A stretch of 64,000 nt of DNA, taken from Thiorhodovibrio winogradskyi. GTDB taxonomy: Bacteria > Pseudomonadota > Gammaproteobacteria > Chromatiales > Chromatiaceae. Shown piece by piece: positions 1 through 9,446 of the stretch. The notes under the pieces are model-generated. The model was not told the DNA's origin. It did no database searches and saw only the letters and a list, made by a program, of their open reading frames with translations. Numbering within the stretch: position 1 is the first letter of the stretch; every line of letters starts with the position of its first letter. The stretch lies in the NCBI RefSeq assembly GCF_036208045.1, contig NZ_CP121472.1:5343531-5407530 (forward strand). The letters run 5' to 3'. A program made the position numbers and the translations under genes.

Positions 1-111
1 AATCAATCTCCTGGCTCATGTGTCTAAGGTCGGTTATTGCAGTGAGAACAGTGACTGGCGTTTTACGTGAGCGGGGGGAAAAGTTCAAATGCCTTTGCTC
101 GGTGACCTGCC

Positions 112-1191
112 TCAGGGACGCTCGGGCAGCCGCAGTCGCAGGCGGATTGGGTGATGATCCGACAGCGCGGCCCGAGGATAGTCGAGAGCTTGATAGCTGC
201 CGCGCCGGATCCAGGCACCCGCGGTTGCATCAAACACCAGGTGATCGATGGCGTAGGGAAATTTCTTGTCATAGGGATAAGGAAAGGGTTGACCGGCATT
301 GGCCAGCACCAGGCGCCCCCCCGGGGCGGCCTGCGTCGTACCGCGCATGCAACGGCGCCCGTCATCTTCATCCGGCTCCCAGCGGCAGATCTCGCCATCG
401 GCGATGTCCTCCCAGAAGTGGTCATTGGGCTGATCAAGTTGCCGATTAAAATCGCCCAGCACGGCAAAGGCCTCGCCGCGCGCGATCCGGGTGTCCATCC
501 ATTCTTCCAGAATGCCGCGCTGACGGCGCAGGACCAGGCACTGGCCGCGGCGAATCGGCTGGCGATCCTCGAGCGCGCCCCAGGCACAGCCGGACTTGAG
601 GTGGATCGAGAGCAGTTGCAGCAGCGGTGTGTGATCCTTGGCCCAGGTCAGTGTGAGCCAAACGCCATGGCGGCGCCCGTCGGCACCAAGGGCGGTGAAG
701 TCTGGCTGGCGCTCATACTCCAGACCCAAAGCAGCCAGGCGCTCACGATGGATGGCAAAACCAGTGCGCTGCGCGGTCAGCATTTGGCCGCTTTGCCCGC
801 GACACTTGCGGCTACGCTCCTCGTGCCGGCGGGAGATAATCAGATCGTAGCGCGCCGGATCAAACACCCGCGCCAGCGCGACAACATTCTCGACTTCCTG
901 CACCGCGATCGCAGTCGCCTCCAACCGCTCGGCCTGCGCACGCAGGGCGCGATACTCCGCCGGTTTGCGCGGCCGACAGCCGGCGCTATCGTCGGCCGCC
1001 AGGTGCTCGAGGTTCCAGGTTGCAAGGACCAGATCACGACTGGCATCCGCCGATTGCGCGCAACCACCCAAGGCAAGCGCCGCCAGCAAGAAGCGGGCAA
1101 GCCAGTCTCGACCATGAGCAGCGCACCCTGACAAGGCGGCCAATGCGCTCGCGACGCGCGCTGGTGATTTGGGGTATTCTTGGATATTCAA
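112..1191 (-). CDS. Exported endonuclease/exonuclease/phosphatase (EEP) family protein
   Basis: The 359-residue product carries the metal-dependent EEP (DNase I-like) fold motifs in order: ATWNLEHL near residue 58, QEVEN near 97, SIHLKSGC near 194, GDFNRQ near 245, and the C-terminal IDHLVFD and SDHHPI. The last contains the catalytic Asp-His pair. A hydrophobic stretch ending in LALGGC near residue 44 looks like a lipobox, so the protein is probably a membrane-anchored lipoprotein facing the periplasm. The first codon of this frame is TTG and no in-frame ATG precedes the signal-like segment. A second TTG about 20 codons later would give a tidier signal peptide, so the start is uncertain. Substrate (nucleic acid, sugar phosphate or lipid phosphate) cannot be told from sequence. 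Confidence 0.82.
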   Translation of the reverse strand: MNIQEYPKSPARVASALAALSGCAAHGRDWLARFLLAALALGGCAQSADASRDLVLATWNLEHLAADDSAGCRPRKPAEYRALRAQAERLEATAIAVQEVENVVALARVFDPARYDLIISRRHEERSRKCRGQSGQMLTAQRTGFAIHRERLAALGLEYERQPDFTALGADGRRHGVWLTLTWAKDHTPLLQLLSIHLKSGCAWGALEDRQPIRRGQCLVLRRQRGILEEWMDTRIARGEAFAVLGDFNRQLDQPNDHFWEDIADGEICRWEPDEDDGRRCMRGTTQAAPGGRLVLANAGQPFPYPYDKKFPYAIDHLVFDATAGAWIRRGSYQALDYPRAALSDHHPIRLRLRLPERP

Positions 1192-1383
1192 AGCAAATTC
1201 CGGATCAGCGGCTTGCAGTAGCGGCTCTCATCCGCCCAGGCATGCGCCGCGCGGACAGGTGACGCCCGAACATATGAGGCGGTGGCTTGCACCGAGTTGC
1301 CCTCAAGGATGGCGCATGATGCCATGCAACTGCGTGCTCTTGCACGCCCCACCGCTGGTGGATAACGACGCTCTCGGACTCCG

Positions 1384-1740
1384 ATGCGCTTTATTTTAAT
1401 CATGATCGCCACACTTTGGGGCCTGGGCGCGCTGCTGGCTTTCGCGCTAACAGCGCGCAAAAGCACTGAAGCCAAGGCCACGGCGGCCTATTTTGGGTTA
1501 TGGCCGGCGGCCGCTTTTCTGCTCTACATCAGTCAGCCAACGCCATTATGGATTGCCGTGCCTGTGGTCTTTGGCTTTATTCCATGGTTTCTGTCCGGTC
1601 CGCATTTATGGATGGTGCTTTATTATCCGCGCTCGGCCCGCCCGGAGGAGATCGCCGGCATCCCCAAGGCATACTGGGCCTGGGGAGGCCTCGCCTCTGT
1701 CCTGCTTGGCGCCTTGGCCGAAGTCCTGCTGCGACCCTGA
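1384..1740 (+). CDS. Small integral membrane protein of unknown function
   Basis: This 118-residue protein has about three hydrophobic segments (residues 3-23, 37-70 including a WIAVPVVFGFIPWFLSG stretch, and 98-116) separated by short polar loops. I do not recognise the family. It sits 57 bp upstream of mazG on the same strand and could be cotranscribed with it. The start is the ATG at 1384; there is no upstream in-frame alternative that reads better. A frame with hydrophobic periodicity in otherwise GC-rich DNA supports a real gene. Confidence 0.6.
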   Translation: MRFILIMIATLWGLGALLAFALTARKSTEAKATAAYFGLWPAAAFLLYISQPTPLWIAVPVVFGFIPWFLSGPHLWMVLYYPRSARPEEIAGIPKAYWAWGGLASVLLGALAEVLLRP

Positions 1741-1796
1741 TTCGTTTCCCTGATTTGACGCATTGAGTCAATTCGTAAACACCAAGCTATCAACGC

Positions 1797-2636
1797 ATGA
1801 CAGATACCGCCAAGCTCACCCGTATCGACGCCCGCCTGGCCGACCGCCGCCGGATCGACGCCCTGCTCGCCATTGTCGCGCGGCTGCGCGATCCCGAGCA
1901 TGGCTGCCCCTGGGATCTGAAGCAGACCTTTGCCTCCATCCTGCCCTATACGCTGGAGGAGGCCTACGAGGTTGCCGAGTCGATCGAACTCGACGACATG
2001 AACGAGCTGCGCGAGGAACTAGGCGATCTGTTGTTCCAGGTGGCCATCTATGCGCGCATGGCCGAGGAGAAAGGCTATTTTGAGTTCGCCGATGTCGTTG
2101 AAGCCATCGCCGAGAAAATGCTTCGCCGTCATCCGCATGTCTTTGGCGATGAGGACTTCTCCTCCGAGGAGGAAGCGCGCGCGAGTTGGGAGGCGATCAA
2201 GGCCGCCGAGCGCCGCGCCAAGGGCGAGCGCGAGCATGTCAGCGTGCTCGAGGGCGTGGCCCAGGCCTTGCCGGCGCTGGTGCGGGCCGAGAAACTGCAA
2301 AAGCGCGCGGCTCATGTTGGCTTCGACTGGGACGAACTCGACGGCGTGGTCGAAAAAGTCCGTGAAGAGCTTCAGGAGTGCGAGCAAGCCGTTGCCGATG
2401 GCGACAACTTCAACGCCAGGGTGCATGAGGTGGGGGACTTGTTGTTTTCCTGCGTGAATCTGGCCCGGCATCTTGGTGTGGATGCCGAACAGGCCCTGCG
2501 CGCGGCCAATCATCGCTTCGAGCGACGTTTTCATCGCGTCGAGGTCTGCCTGCGTGCCGCTGGGCTGGAACCCGCGCCCGCGCAGCGCGAGCGCATGGAG
2601 CGCCTGTGGGAAACGGTGAAACACGAGCAACGCTGA
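1797..2636 (+). CDS. mazG: Nucleoside triphosphate pyrophosphohydrolase MazG
   Basis: MazG hydrolyses nucleoside triphosphates to the monophosphate and pyrophosphate. In enterobacteria it cleans the nucleotide pool and tempers ppGpp-linked starvation signalling. The 279-residue protein is close to the usual length (E. coli about 263) and contains both tandem MazG domains. The first has CPWDLKQT, LEEAYEV and EELGDLLFQV at about residues 38-82, with the metal-binding EExxE helices. The second has VEKVREELQE and HEVGDLLFSC at about 185-222. Its TGA stop overlaps the ATG of the next gene (TGATG at 2634-2638), indicating translational coupling. Family assignment is firm. Confidence 0.95.
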   Translation: MTDTAKLTRIDARLADRRRIDALLAIVARLRDPEHGCPWDLKQTFASILPYTLEEAYEVAESIELDDMNELREELGDLLFQVAIYARMAEEKGYFEFADVVEAIAEKMLRRHPHVFGDEDFSSEEEARASWEAIKAAERRAKGEREHVSVLEGVAQALPALVRAEKLQKRAAHVGFDWDELDGVVEKVREELQECEQAVADGDNFNARVHEVGDLLFSCVNLARHLGVDAEQALRAANHRFERRFHRVEVCLRAAGLEPAPAQRERMERLWETVKHEQR

Positions 2637-3043
2637 TGCGCCAAATCATCACCCTGAGCACCAGCGCGCGCGAAGCGCTGATCGACATCACCCCCCAAGT
2701 GCGCGAGATCGCCCGCGCCAGTTCGGTGCGCGACGGCCTGCTGAATGTCTACGCTCAGGGTGCCACGGCCGCCATCATGATTCAGGAGAACTGGGATGAG
2801 AGCGTCCAGACCGACGTGGTCGAACTGCTGCGCAAGCTGATTCCGCGCGGGGTCTGGCGCCACGACGCCCAGGACGGCAATGGTGATTCGCATCTCAAGG
2901 CCGGTCTGGTTGGGCCTTCCGAGACCATCCCACTGATGGACGGCGAGCTGGGGCTGTCCACCTGGCAAAACATTTTCTTGTGCGAATTCGATGGACCCCG
3001 GAGCGAGCGGCGCGTGGTCTGCACCCTACTGGCCGACACCTGA
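2636..3043 (+). CDS. YjbQ/UPF0047 family protein
   Basis: The 135-residue product matches the UPF0047/YjbQ family: it has the conserved TAAIMIQEN segment near residue 42, HLKAGLVGPSE near 86, and the C-terminal GLSTWQNIFLCEFDGPR signature. YjbQ proteins are annotated as secondary thiamine-phosphate synthase because E. coli YjbQ complements thiE, but the physiological role is not settled. I chose the ATG overlapping the mazG stop; an in-frame ATG 30 bp upstream lies inside mazG and adds only mazG-encoded residues. The usual histidine just before the Thr-Ala pair is replaced here (AQGATAA), which could mark a subfamily. Confidence 0.85.
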   Translation: MRQIITLSTSAREALIDITPQVREIARASSVRDGLLNVYAQGATAAIMIQENWDESVQTDVVELLRKLIPRGVWRHDAQDGNGDSHLKAGLVGPSETIPLMDGELGLSTWQNIFLCEFDGPRSERRVVCTLLADT

Positions 3044-3055
3044 GCGAGCTGGGGC

Positions 3056-3949
3056 ATGAGCTTTCTGGACCATATCAACGCTTGCAATGCCTGGACGCGG
3101 ACGGACTTTCTGCCCTGGGGGCTGGCGGGCGACATTCTCGGCTGGGTACGCCCGGCCTTTGCCGAACAAGTGGTTGCTGCTAGCGCCCCCATTGATGCCC
3201 CCAAAACGGGCGGATTCACGCTGGACTGGCTTGGGCCAGAGTTACGGATTCTCAGCTGGCACGCGGCGAATCTCGATTGGGACGCACGCGAGCATGCGTT
3301 CGCGCGCCTGTGCCAGCAACTGCAGACCCAAGACAGCCTGCCCGCGCCCCAGGGCGAGCGCTATCCGGTGACACCCGGGCGCCGTGATCAGGCCAGATGT
3401 AGCATCGACCGCGCCCATGCGCCCTTTTTTGGCACCCGCGCCTTCGGCCAGCATCTCAATGGCTATGTGCGCGGCCATGACGGTCTTGAATTGTGGGTGG
3501 CCAGGCGCGCGCCGGATCGGCGCCACTATCCCAACCGGCTCGATAACATGGTGGCCGGCGGCCTGCCTCATGGGGCGGACCTGCGCGAGAATCTGCGCAA
3601 GGAATGCTTCGAGGAGGCGGGCCTGAGCGCCGAGATCGCCGATCGCGCCCTGCCGGTCGGCGCCATCAGCTACTGTCGCGCGACCCGCGCCGGGCTCAAG
3701 CCGGACCTGATGTATTGTTATGATCTGGAACTGCCGGCCGAGCTGACACCAGTTTGCACCGATGGCGAAGTCGCCGCCTTCGAGCGCTGGCCCATTGAGC
3801 AAGTCATGCAGACAGTCCGCGAGAGCGATGAATTCAAGCTGAACTGCAACCTGGTGATCATCGACTTTCTCATCCGCCACGGCCAGATCACGCCGGATGA
3901 TCCCGACTACTTTGAACTGGTGCAACGCCTGCGCTCGCCCATCCCATGA
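3056..3949 (+). CDS. NUDIX hydrolase with DUF4743-type N-terminal domain
   Basis: The 297-residue protein begins with a roughly 120-residue region characteristic of DUF4743 proteins ([14 protein letters not shown] near residue 19). It continues into a NUDIX domain with a modified Nudix box, AGGLPHG followed by KECFEEAGL at about residues 164-189. The box resembles the one in fungal thiamine pyrophosphokinase-linked NUDIX proteins such as Tnr3, where the domain acts on oxidised or damaged thiamine diphosphate. The expected first Glu and the Arg of the canonical REUxEE core are replaced by Ala and Lys, while the Glu-Glu pair needed for metal is kept. It follows the yjbQ-like gene by 12 bp, so a link to thiamine metabolism for both is a reasonable inference. 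Confidence 0.85.
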   Translation: MSFLDHINACNAWTRTDFLPWGLAGDILGWVRPAFAEQVVAASAPIDAPKTGGFTLDWLGPELRILSWHAANLDWDAREHAFARLCQQLQTQDSLPAPQGERYPVTPGRRDQARCSIDRAHAPFFGTRAFGQHLNGYVRGHDGLELWVARRAPDRRHYPNRLDNMVAGGLPHGADLRENLRKECFEEAGLSAEIADRALPVGAISYCRATRAGLKPDLMYCYDLELPAELTPVCTDGEVAAFERWPIEQVMQTVRESDEFKLNCNLVIIDFLIRHGQITPDDPDYFELVQRLRSPIP

Positions 3950-3962
3950 AGCCAGTCCAAAA

Positions 3963-3992
3963 CCACCGACCACTGACCACCGACCACCGACC
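3963..3992 (+). repeat. Short tandem ACC-GACC repeat tract upstream of ispG
   Basis: Immediately before the ispG start lies an imperfect repeat of ACCGACC/ACTGACC units. There is no purine-rich Shine-Dalgarno sequence in it, which is unusual for a gene of this importance. The NUDIX gene ends 43 bp before the ispG ATG, so ispG may depend on translation from the upstream message or on an unusual leader. Confidence 0.6.
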
Positions 3993-5216
3993 ATGAATCA
4001 AATCCAACGCCGCCACAGTCTTCCCGTGCGTATCGGCGACATCGTCGTTGGCGGCGATGCCCCCGTGCGCGTCCAGTCGATGACCAATACCGACACGGCC
4101 GATATTGACAGCACGGTCGCCCAGGTGGCCGAGCTGGCTCGCGCCGGCTCCGAGCTGGTGCGCCTGACCGTGAATAACGAATCGGCCGCCGCCGCGGTGC
4201 CAAGGATCCGCGATGCCCTGGCCGCCCAGGGCGTGGAGGTTCCCTTGATCGGGGATTTTCATTTCAACGGTCACCGACTGCTGAGTGACTATCCCGCCTG
4301 TGCCGAGGCATTGGCCAAGTACCGCATCAACCCCGGCAATGTGGGGCGTGGCGAGAAGAAAGACAGCCAGTTCGCCACCATGGTCGAGATCGCCTGCCGT
4401 TATGACCGCCCGGTGCGCATCGGGGTGAACTGGGGCAGCCTCGACCCCGAGCTAGTCGCGCGCATGATGGACGCGAATGCCAAATCGGCCGCGCCCAAGC
4501 CGGCCGAGGCGATGATGATCGAGGCCATGGTCGAATCCGCTCTCGGCAGCGCCAGGCGCGCCGAGGAACTCGGCCTGCCGCGCGACCACATCATTCTGTC
4601 CTGCAAAATGAGCGGCGTGCAGGATCTCATCCGCGTCTATCGCGCCCTGGCCCCACGCTCGGATCACGCCCTGCATCTGGGACTGACCGAGGCCGGCATG
4701 GGCTCCAAGGGCATTGTCGCATCCACCGCCGCGCTCGCGGTGCTGTTGCAGGAAGGCATTGGCGACACTATTCGTGTTTCTCTGACACCCGAGCCTGGCG
4801 AGTCGCGTTCGCGCGAGATCATCGTCGCGCAGGAAATTCTGCAAACCATGGGCCTGCGGCCCTTCGTGCCAATGGTGGCTGCCTGCCCCGGCTGCGGGCG
4901 CACCACCAGCACGGTGTTTCAGGAACTCGCGCGCGACATCCAGGCCTATTTACGCGAACAAATGCCGAACTGGCGCGAACGCTATCCGGGGGTGGAACAG
5001 ATGCAGGTCGCCGTCATGGGCTGCGTGGTCAACGGGCCAGGTGAGAGCAAGCATGCCAACATTGGCATCAGCCTGCCCGGCACCGGCGAGCAGCCATCGG
5101 CGCCTGTGTTTATTGACGGCGAGAAGGCGGTCACCCTGAAAGGCGCCGATATTGCCGCGCAGTTCAAGCGCATGGTGGATGACTACGTCATCGGCCACTA
5201 CGGCCGGGATGCCTAG
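3993..5216 (+). CDS. ispG: (E)-4-hydroxy-3-methylbut-2-enyl-diphosphate synthase
   Basis: IspG (GcpE) is the penultimate enzyme of the MEP isoprenoid pathway. It reduces methylerythritol cyclodiphosphate to HMBPP with a [4Fe-4S] cluster in the cytoplasm. The 407-residue product has the TIM-barrel N-terminus ([11 protein letters not shown] near residue 26, [10 protein letters not shown] near 85) and the cluster-binding cysteines CPGCGRT near residue 300 and [10 protein letters not shown] near 338. The reading frame is open further upstream, but the conserved protein starts MNQIQRR at 3993. Upstream codons fall in the end of the NUDIX gene and a repeat tract, so I reject the longer start. In a phototroph this pathway would supply carotenoid and bacteriochlorophyll side chains (inference). 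Confidence 0.97.
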   Translation: MNQIQRRHSLPVRIGDIVVGGDAPVRVQSMTNTDTADIDSTVAQVAELARAGSELVRLTVNNESAAAAVPRIRDALAAQGVEVPLIGDFHFNGHRLLSDYPACAEALAKYRINPGNVGRGEKKDSQFATMVEIACRYDRPVRIGVNWGSLDPELVARMMDANAKSAAPKPAEAMMIEAMVESALGSARRAEELGLPRDHIILSCKMSGVQDLIRVYRALAPRSDHALHLGLTEAGMGSKGIVASTAALAVLLQEGIGDTIRVSLTPEPGESRSREIIVAQEILQTMGLRPFVPMVAACPGCGRTTSTVFQELARDIQAYLREQMPNWRERYPGVEQMQVAVMGCVVNGPGESKHANIGISLPGTGEQPSAPVFIDGEKAVTLKGADIAAQFKRMVDDYVIGHYGRDA

Positions 5217-5384
5217 CACCAGGCCTCAGCCAGGGCGCCGATCATCTTGGGGCAACCAGGAGGGGGTGAGCAAGGGCAGAGGTTCCACAAATCGAACCAA
5301 GCTTGATGCTCACACCCCAGCTCGGATGAGAGGTCCGGCTGCTTTACCCCTAGGGACAAAGCGGCCGCCACTTTTGTGATCTGA

Positions 5385-6716
5385 TTACAGAATGTACTGT
5401 GACAGATCCTCATCCGCCGCCAGCTCGCCCAGATTCTGCTCCACATAGGCTGCATTCACATCGATGCTGACGCGGTCCAGCTCGGAGGCGTTGAAGGACA
5501 CGTCCTCAAGCAGCCGCTCCATCACGGTCGCCAGGCGCCGCGCGCCGATGTTCTCCGAGCGCTCGTTCACCTGCCAGGCAATCTCGGCGATACGGCTGAT
5601 GCCGTCCTCGGTGAACTCGAGGGTCACGCCCTCGGTCCCGAGCAGCGCCCGGTATTGATCGGTTAGGGATTCGTTGGGCTCGGTCAGGATGCGAATGAAG
5701 TCCTCGGTGGTGAGTGCCTGGAGTTCGACCCGGATTGGCAGCCGACCTTGAAGCTCGGGGATCAGATCCGAGGGGCGCGCGAGATGGAAGGCACCCGAGG
5801 CAATAAACAGAATATGGTCGGTCTTGACCATGCCGTATTTGGTTGACACAGTGCAACCTTCGACCAAGGGCAGCAGGTCGCGCTGCACACCTTCGCGCGA
5901 GACATCGGCGCCTATGGCCTCGGAACGTTTGGTGACCTTGTCGATTTCATCAAGAAACACAATGCCGTTCTGCTCGACGTTTCGCACCGCGCGCAATTTC
6001 ATCTCCTCCTCGTTGACCAGCTTGGCGGCCTCCTCGTCGCCCAGCACCTTGCGTGCGTCGCAAATGCGCATTTTGCGTCTTTTGGTGCGCTCCGAGCCGA
6101 GGTTCTGGAACAACCCCTGGAGCTGGCTGGTCATTTCCTCCATGCCCGGCGGCGCGACGATTTCCACCCCCAAGGGTGAGAGATTGACCTGAATTTCAAT
6201 CTCGCGCTCGTCCAACTCGCCCGCGCGCAACTTGGCGCGAAACTTCTCGCGGGTAGCGGAACTGGTGGCGTTGGAGCGGCTTTCCTGATCGAAGTTCGAA
6301 GGCGGCGGCAGCAGGGCATCGAGAATGCGTTCCTCGGCGGCGGCCTCGGCGCGCTCGCGGTTGCGTTCCATTTCCTGCTCACGCTCCATCTTGACGGAGA
6401 TGTCCGCAAGATCGCGCACAATGGACTCAACATCCCGCCCGACATAGCCGACCTCGGTGAACTTGGTCGCCTCCACCTTGAGAAAGGGCGCATTGGCGAG
6501 CCTGGCCAGACGGCGTGCGATCTCAGTCTTGCCCACGCCCGTGGGGCCGATCATCAGGATATTCTTGGGCGTGATCTCCGAGCGCATGGGCTCCTCGATC
6601 TGCATCCGGCGCCAGCGATTGCGCAGCGCAATGGCCACGGCGCGTTTGGCCTGGTGCTGACCGATGATGTGTTTGTCAAGCTCTTCGACGATGCGTTGGG
6701 GGGTGATGTCGGACAT
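5385..6716 (-). CDS. hslU: HslUV protease ATPase subunit HslU
   Basis: HslU is the AAA+ unfoldase that feeds substrates to the HslV peptidase. At 443 residues it has the standard family length. It has the N-terminal LDKHIIGQ motif, Walker [10 protein letters not shown] near residue 57, the intermediate domain at about 110-240, Walker [11 protein letters not shown] near 252, sensor segments, and the C-terminal tail ending DLSQYIL that docks into HslV. It lies 28 bp downstream of hslV on the minus strand, the normal hslVU operon. Confidence 0.98.
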   Translation of the reverse strand: MSDITPQRIVEELDKHIIGQHQAKRAVAIALRNRWRRMQIEEPMRSEITPKNILMIGPTGVGKTEIARRLARLANAPFLKVEATKFTEVGYVGRDVESIVRDLADISVKMEREQEMERNRERAEAAAEERILDALLPPPSNFDQESRSNATSSATREKFRAKLRAGELDEREIEIQVNLSPLGVEIVAPPGMEEMTSQLQGLFQNLGSERTKRRKMRICDARKVLGDEEAAKLVNEEEMKLRAVRNVEQNGIVFLDEIDKVTKRSEAIGADVSREGVQRDLLPLVEGCTVSTKYGMVKTDHILFIASGAFHLARPSDLIPELQGRLPIRVELQALTTEDFIRILTEPNESLTDQYRALLGTEGVTLEFTEDGISRIAEIAWQVNERSENIGARRLATVMERLLEDVSFNASELDRVSIDVNAAYVEQNLGELAADEDLSQYIL

Positions 6717-6744
6717 GTGGGAGTCTGGTATGCAGCTTTAGGTG

Positions 6745-7290
6745 TCAGGTGTCGGCGCTGAGTTCTTCCAGGACCAGGTTATGGTTGGTATAGACGCAGA
6801 TATCGGCCGCGATGGACAATGCGCGCTCGACGATCTCGCGCGCACTGAGTTCGGTATTTTCAAGCAGCGCACGCGCCGCGGATTGGGCAAAGGCACCGCC
6901 GGAGCCGATGGCCATCAAGTCCTGCTCGGGTTCAATCACATCGCCAGTGCCGGAGATAATCAGGGATGCCTTGGTATCGGCCACGCACAGCATGGCCTCG
7001 AGTCGGCGCAGCATGCGGTCAGTGCGCCAGTCCTTGGCCAGTTCCACCGCCGAGCGCACCAGATGCCCCTGGTGCTTTTCAAGCTTGCCCTCGAAGCGCT
7101 CAAACAGGGTGAAGGCATCGGCGGTGGCGCCGGCGAAACCGGCCAGCACTTTTTCTTTGTAGAGCCGCCGCACTTTGCGCGCGTTGCCCTTCATCACCAT
7201 CTGCCCGAGCGAGACCTGGCCATCACCGCCGATGACCACCTGCCCGTGGCGACGAACCGATAAAATGGTTGTTCCTTGGAGTTGCTGCAT
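6745..7290 (-). CDS. hslV: HslUV protease peptidase subunit HslV
   Basis: HslV is the threonine peptidase of the HslUV complex, related to proteasome beta subunits. The 181-residue product has a short propeptide, MQQLQG, before the catalytic Thr of [10 protein letters not shown], so maturation should remove six residues, not just the initiator Met. GDGQVSLGQ and the [16 protein letters not shown] segment match the family. It is first in the hslVU pair, about 166 bp after pgeF on the same strand, so it may have its own promoter. Confidence 0.97.
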   Translation of the reverse strand: MQQLQGTTILSVRRHGQVVIGGDGQVSLGQMVMKGNARKVRRLYKEKVLAGFAGATADAFTLFERFEGKLEKHQGHLVRSAVELAKDWRTDRMLRRLEAMLCVADTKASLIISGTGDVIEPEQDLMAIGSGGAFAQSAARALLENTELSAREIVERALSIAADICVYTNHNLVLEELSADT

Positions 7291-7456
7291 GGATCAAGTA
7301 TCCGTCTTCTTCTGGCGTTGCCGGATCTCTTCGCGGGGCTCTGCAAGAGTTGGCGGCGACGGGAAACATCTGGCTGGCCAAAGACCGGCCGAAACAAGCA
7401 TTCTACCTGTCTCGGCGACCGCTTGCCGCTATGATTGTGGTGGGCGCCGCGCGCCA

Positions 7457-8290
7457 TCAGGTCGCTGAAATGGTCGAATCCAACCAGATCAAAGTCGCCA
7501 TGCGCCCTGTTCGCCCGTCACGGCGATAGGAGTAGAAGCGTTCCTGGTCGGTGAAGGTGCAGTGATGACCGCCGCTGATGTCGTTCACGCCCGTTTGGCG
7601 CAGTCGCTGACGCGCCAGGGTGTAGAGGTCCGCCAGCCAGCGTGCGCCAGGCGAGGGTTTGAAGGCCAGGGTAGCTTGGGCATCAGCGGCAACAAAGGCT
7701 GCGCGAACCTCGGGGCCAACCTCGAAGGCGTCTTGGCCTATGGCTGGACCTAGCCAGGCGGCGATCTTCTCCGGGGATTCCGCCAGACGCGCGACTGTTT
7801 GTTCTATGACTCCGGCGAGCAGCCCCCGCCAGCCGGCATGCACCGCCGCCACCGCGCGACCCTGGCGCTCGCACAGCAGCAGCGGCAGGCAGTCGGCGGT
7901 CAGCACGGCGCAGACGCGATCGAGCCTGTGCGTCAGGCTGGAGTCCGCGCAGGGAATCGCCTGCTCGCCCCCAATAGCTTCGACGCCTTCGGTGGTTTCG
8001 CCAATCTCCAACACCTCGATGCCATGGACCTGCTCCAGCCAGACCGGGTCGCTGGGCAAGCCCAAGGCCGCTGCGAGCAACTGGCGGTTGGCCGCCACCC
8101 GGGCCGGATCATCACCGACATGGGTGGCCAGATTCAGGCCGGCGTAAGCGCCGGTGCTGGTGCCGCCACCGCGAGTCGTGGTGCAGGCGCGCACCCGTTG
8201 AGACACCGACCAGTCGGGATACAGCAGTTCCAGACCCGGTGACATTGGCGCTGGAGACATTGGTGTTGGGGGCTGTGACCTAAATGTCAT
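7457..8290 (-). CDS. pgeF: Peptidoglycan editing factor PgeF (YfiH, laccase-domain family)
   Basis: PgeF corrects mis-incorporation of L-Ser for L-Ala in peptidoglycan precursors in E. coli; related proteins act on purine nucleosides. The 277-residue product has the family metal site: LEQVHG near residue 83, the ADCLPLL segment near 130, and the HAGWRGL motif near 152. The N-terminal 15 residues are a Pro/Ser/Met-rich extension. The ATG overlaps the rluD stop by 4 bp (ATGA at 8287-8290), so the two are translationally coupled, a common gene order in gammaproteobacteria. Confidence 0.95.
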   Translation of the reverse strand: MTFRSQPPTPMSPAPMSPGLELLYPDWSVSQRVRACTTTRGGGTSTGAYAGLNLATHVGDDPARVAANRQLLAAALGLPSDPVWLEQVHGIEVLEIGETTEGVEAIGGEQAIPCADSSLTHRLDRVCAVLTADCLPLLLCERQGRAVAAVHAGWRGLLAGVIEQTVARLAESPEKIAAWLGPAIGQDAFEVGPEVRAAFVAADAQATLAFKPSPGARWLADLYTLARQRLRQTGVNDISGGHHCTFTDQERFYSYRRDGRTGRMATLIWLDSTISAT

Positions 8291-9246
8291 TGATGACCCT
8301 CCGGCAAGGGCTGCTCAAGGGCGGCCAGTAAGCGCGCAAGATCAGGCGCCATGGGAATCTCCCACCTCAGGGGTTCGCCACTCGCGGGATGCGCCAGCGC
8401 CAGGCCGATGGCATGCAGCGCCTGACGCGGAAAAGCGCGCAGCGCCTGCGCCGCCGCTGCCTGTGCCGGGAAGGGCTGGCGCGCGCGGGCATAGACAGGG
8501 TCACCCACCAGGGGATGACGCAGATGGGCCATGTGCACCCGAATCTGATGGGTACGGCCAGTTTCCAGCCGCACGCCAAGCAGGGTGCAATGTCCGAAAC
8601 GTGTTAGCACCCGATAGTGGCTGACAGCCGGGCGCCCGGAGGCAACCACCGCCATTTTGGTGCGCGCCTGGGGATGACGGCCAATGGGCTGATCGACAGT
8701 GCCGCCGCTGATCAAATCCCCGCGTACCAGGGCGCGATAATCGCGATGCACCAGGCGCGCCTGCAACTGGTTGACCAGGGACCGGTGGGCAAGAAGCGAC
8801 TTGGCCACCACCATGAGTCCGCTGGTGTCCTTGTCGAGACGGTGCACGATGCCGGCACGTGGCAGGGTGGCCAACCCGGGATTGCGATGCAGCAGGGCGT
8901 TGAGCAACGTCCCGTCGGGCTGACCAGCGCCGGGATGCACCACCAGCCCAGCCGGTTTGTTGATGACCAGCAGGTGCTCGTCCTCATGCACCAGCGGGAT
9001 ATCGATCTGCTGCGCCGGTGCGGCGGTTTGTACCTCCAAAACCGGATCTGTGCGCAGACAAACCCTCTCACCGCCGCGCACCTTGTCGCGCCGCCGGCGC
9101 GACTGGCCATCCACCAGCAACTGGCCGGTGTCCAGCCAGTGCTGGATACGCCCGCGCGAGTACTCCGGCAGCAATTCGGCGAGCACCTGATCGAGTCGCC
9201 GCCCAACCGCGCCGGGCGGGAGTTGCCAGTGAAGCGGCGCGGTCAT
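8287..9246 (-). CDS. rluD: 23S rRNA pseudouridine synthase RluD
   Basis: RluD makes the pseudouridines of helix 69 in 23S rRNA, which matter for ribosome assembly and termination. The 319-residue product has an N-terminal S4 domain (residues about 17-80) and the RluA-family catalytic motif HRLDKDTSGLMVVAK near residue 138, with the essential Asp. The later GRTHQIRVHMAHLRHPLVGD motif near 233 is also present. It is divergent from bamD, with about 200 bp between the starts; rluD next to bamD is a conserved gammaproteobacterial arrangement. Confidence 0.96.
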   Translation of the reverse strand: MTAPLHWQLPPGAVGRRLDQVLAELLPEYSRGRIQHWLDTGQLLVDGQSRRRRDKVRGGERVCLRTDPVLEVQTAAPAQQIDIPLVHEDEHLLVINKPAGLVVHPGAGQPDGTLLNALLHRNPGLATLPRAGIVHRLDKDTSGLMVVAKSLLAHRSLVNQLQARLVHRDYRALVRGDLISGGTVDQPIGRHPQARTKMAVVASGRPAVSHYRVLTRFGHCTLLGVRLETGRTHQIRVHMAHLRHPLVGDPVYARARQPFPAQAAAAQALRAFPRQALHAIGLALAHPASGEPLRWEIPMAPDLARLLAALEQPLPEGHQ

Positions 9247-9334
9247 GGCTGCCCAAGCGGACCCGCGACCTTCGCCAAGGAGTAGGCTGAGTTCACGAGC
9301 GAAGCAGAGTTCTGTGGTGACAACTGAGTTCCGT

Positions 9335-9340
9335 TATACT
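9335..9340 (+). promoter_or_regulatory. Possible -10 element for bamD
   Basis: TATACT lies about 107 bp upstream of the bamD ATG in the rluD-bamD divergent region. The sequence 17 bp upstream (CTGTGG) is a poor -35 match, so this is only a candidate sigma-70 promoter. Confidence 0.3.
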
Positions 9341-9446
9341 GCAAGCGAGTGTTCGCGACGGAGATTCATGCTCGCGACCACCCCGAACGATGAATCCGCG
9401 CAAGATGAATCTAGTAATTTTCACTGTAACCTTGGACGTGACAGGC

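Noticed and set aside
151-1131. 326-codon plus-strand frame opposite the EEP-family gene
   Set aside because: It is an antisense shadow in GC-rich DNA; the minus-strand frame contains all catalytic motifs.
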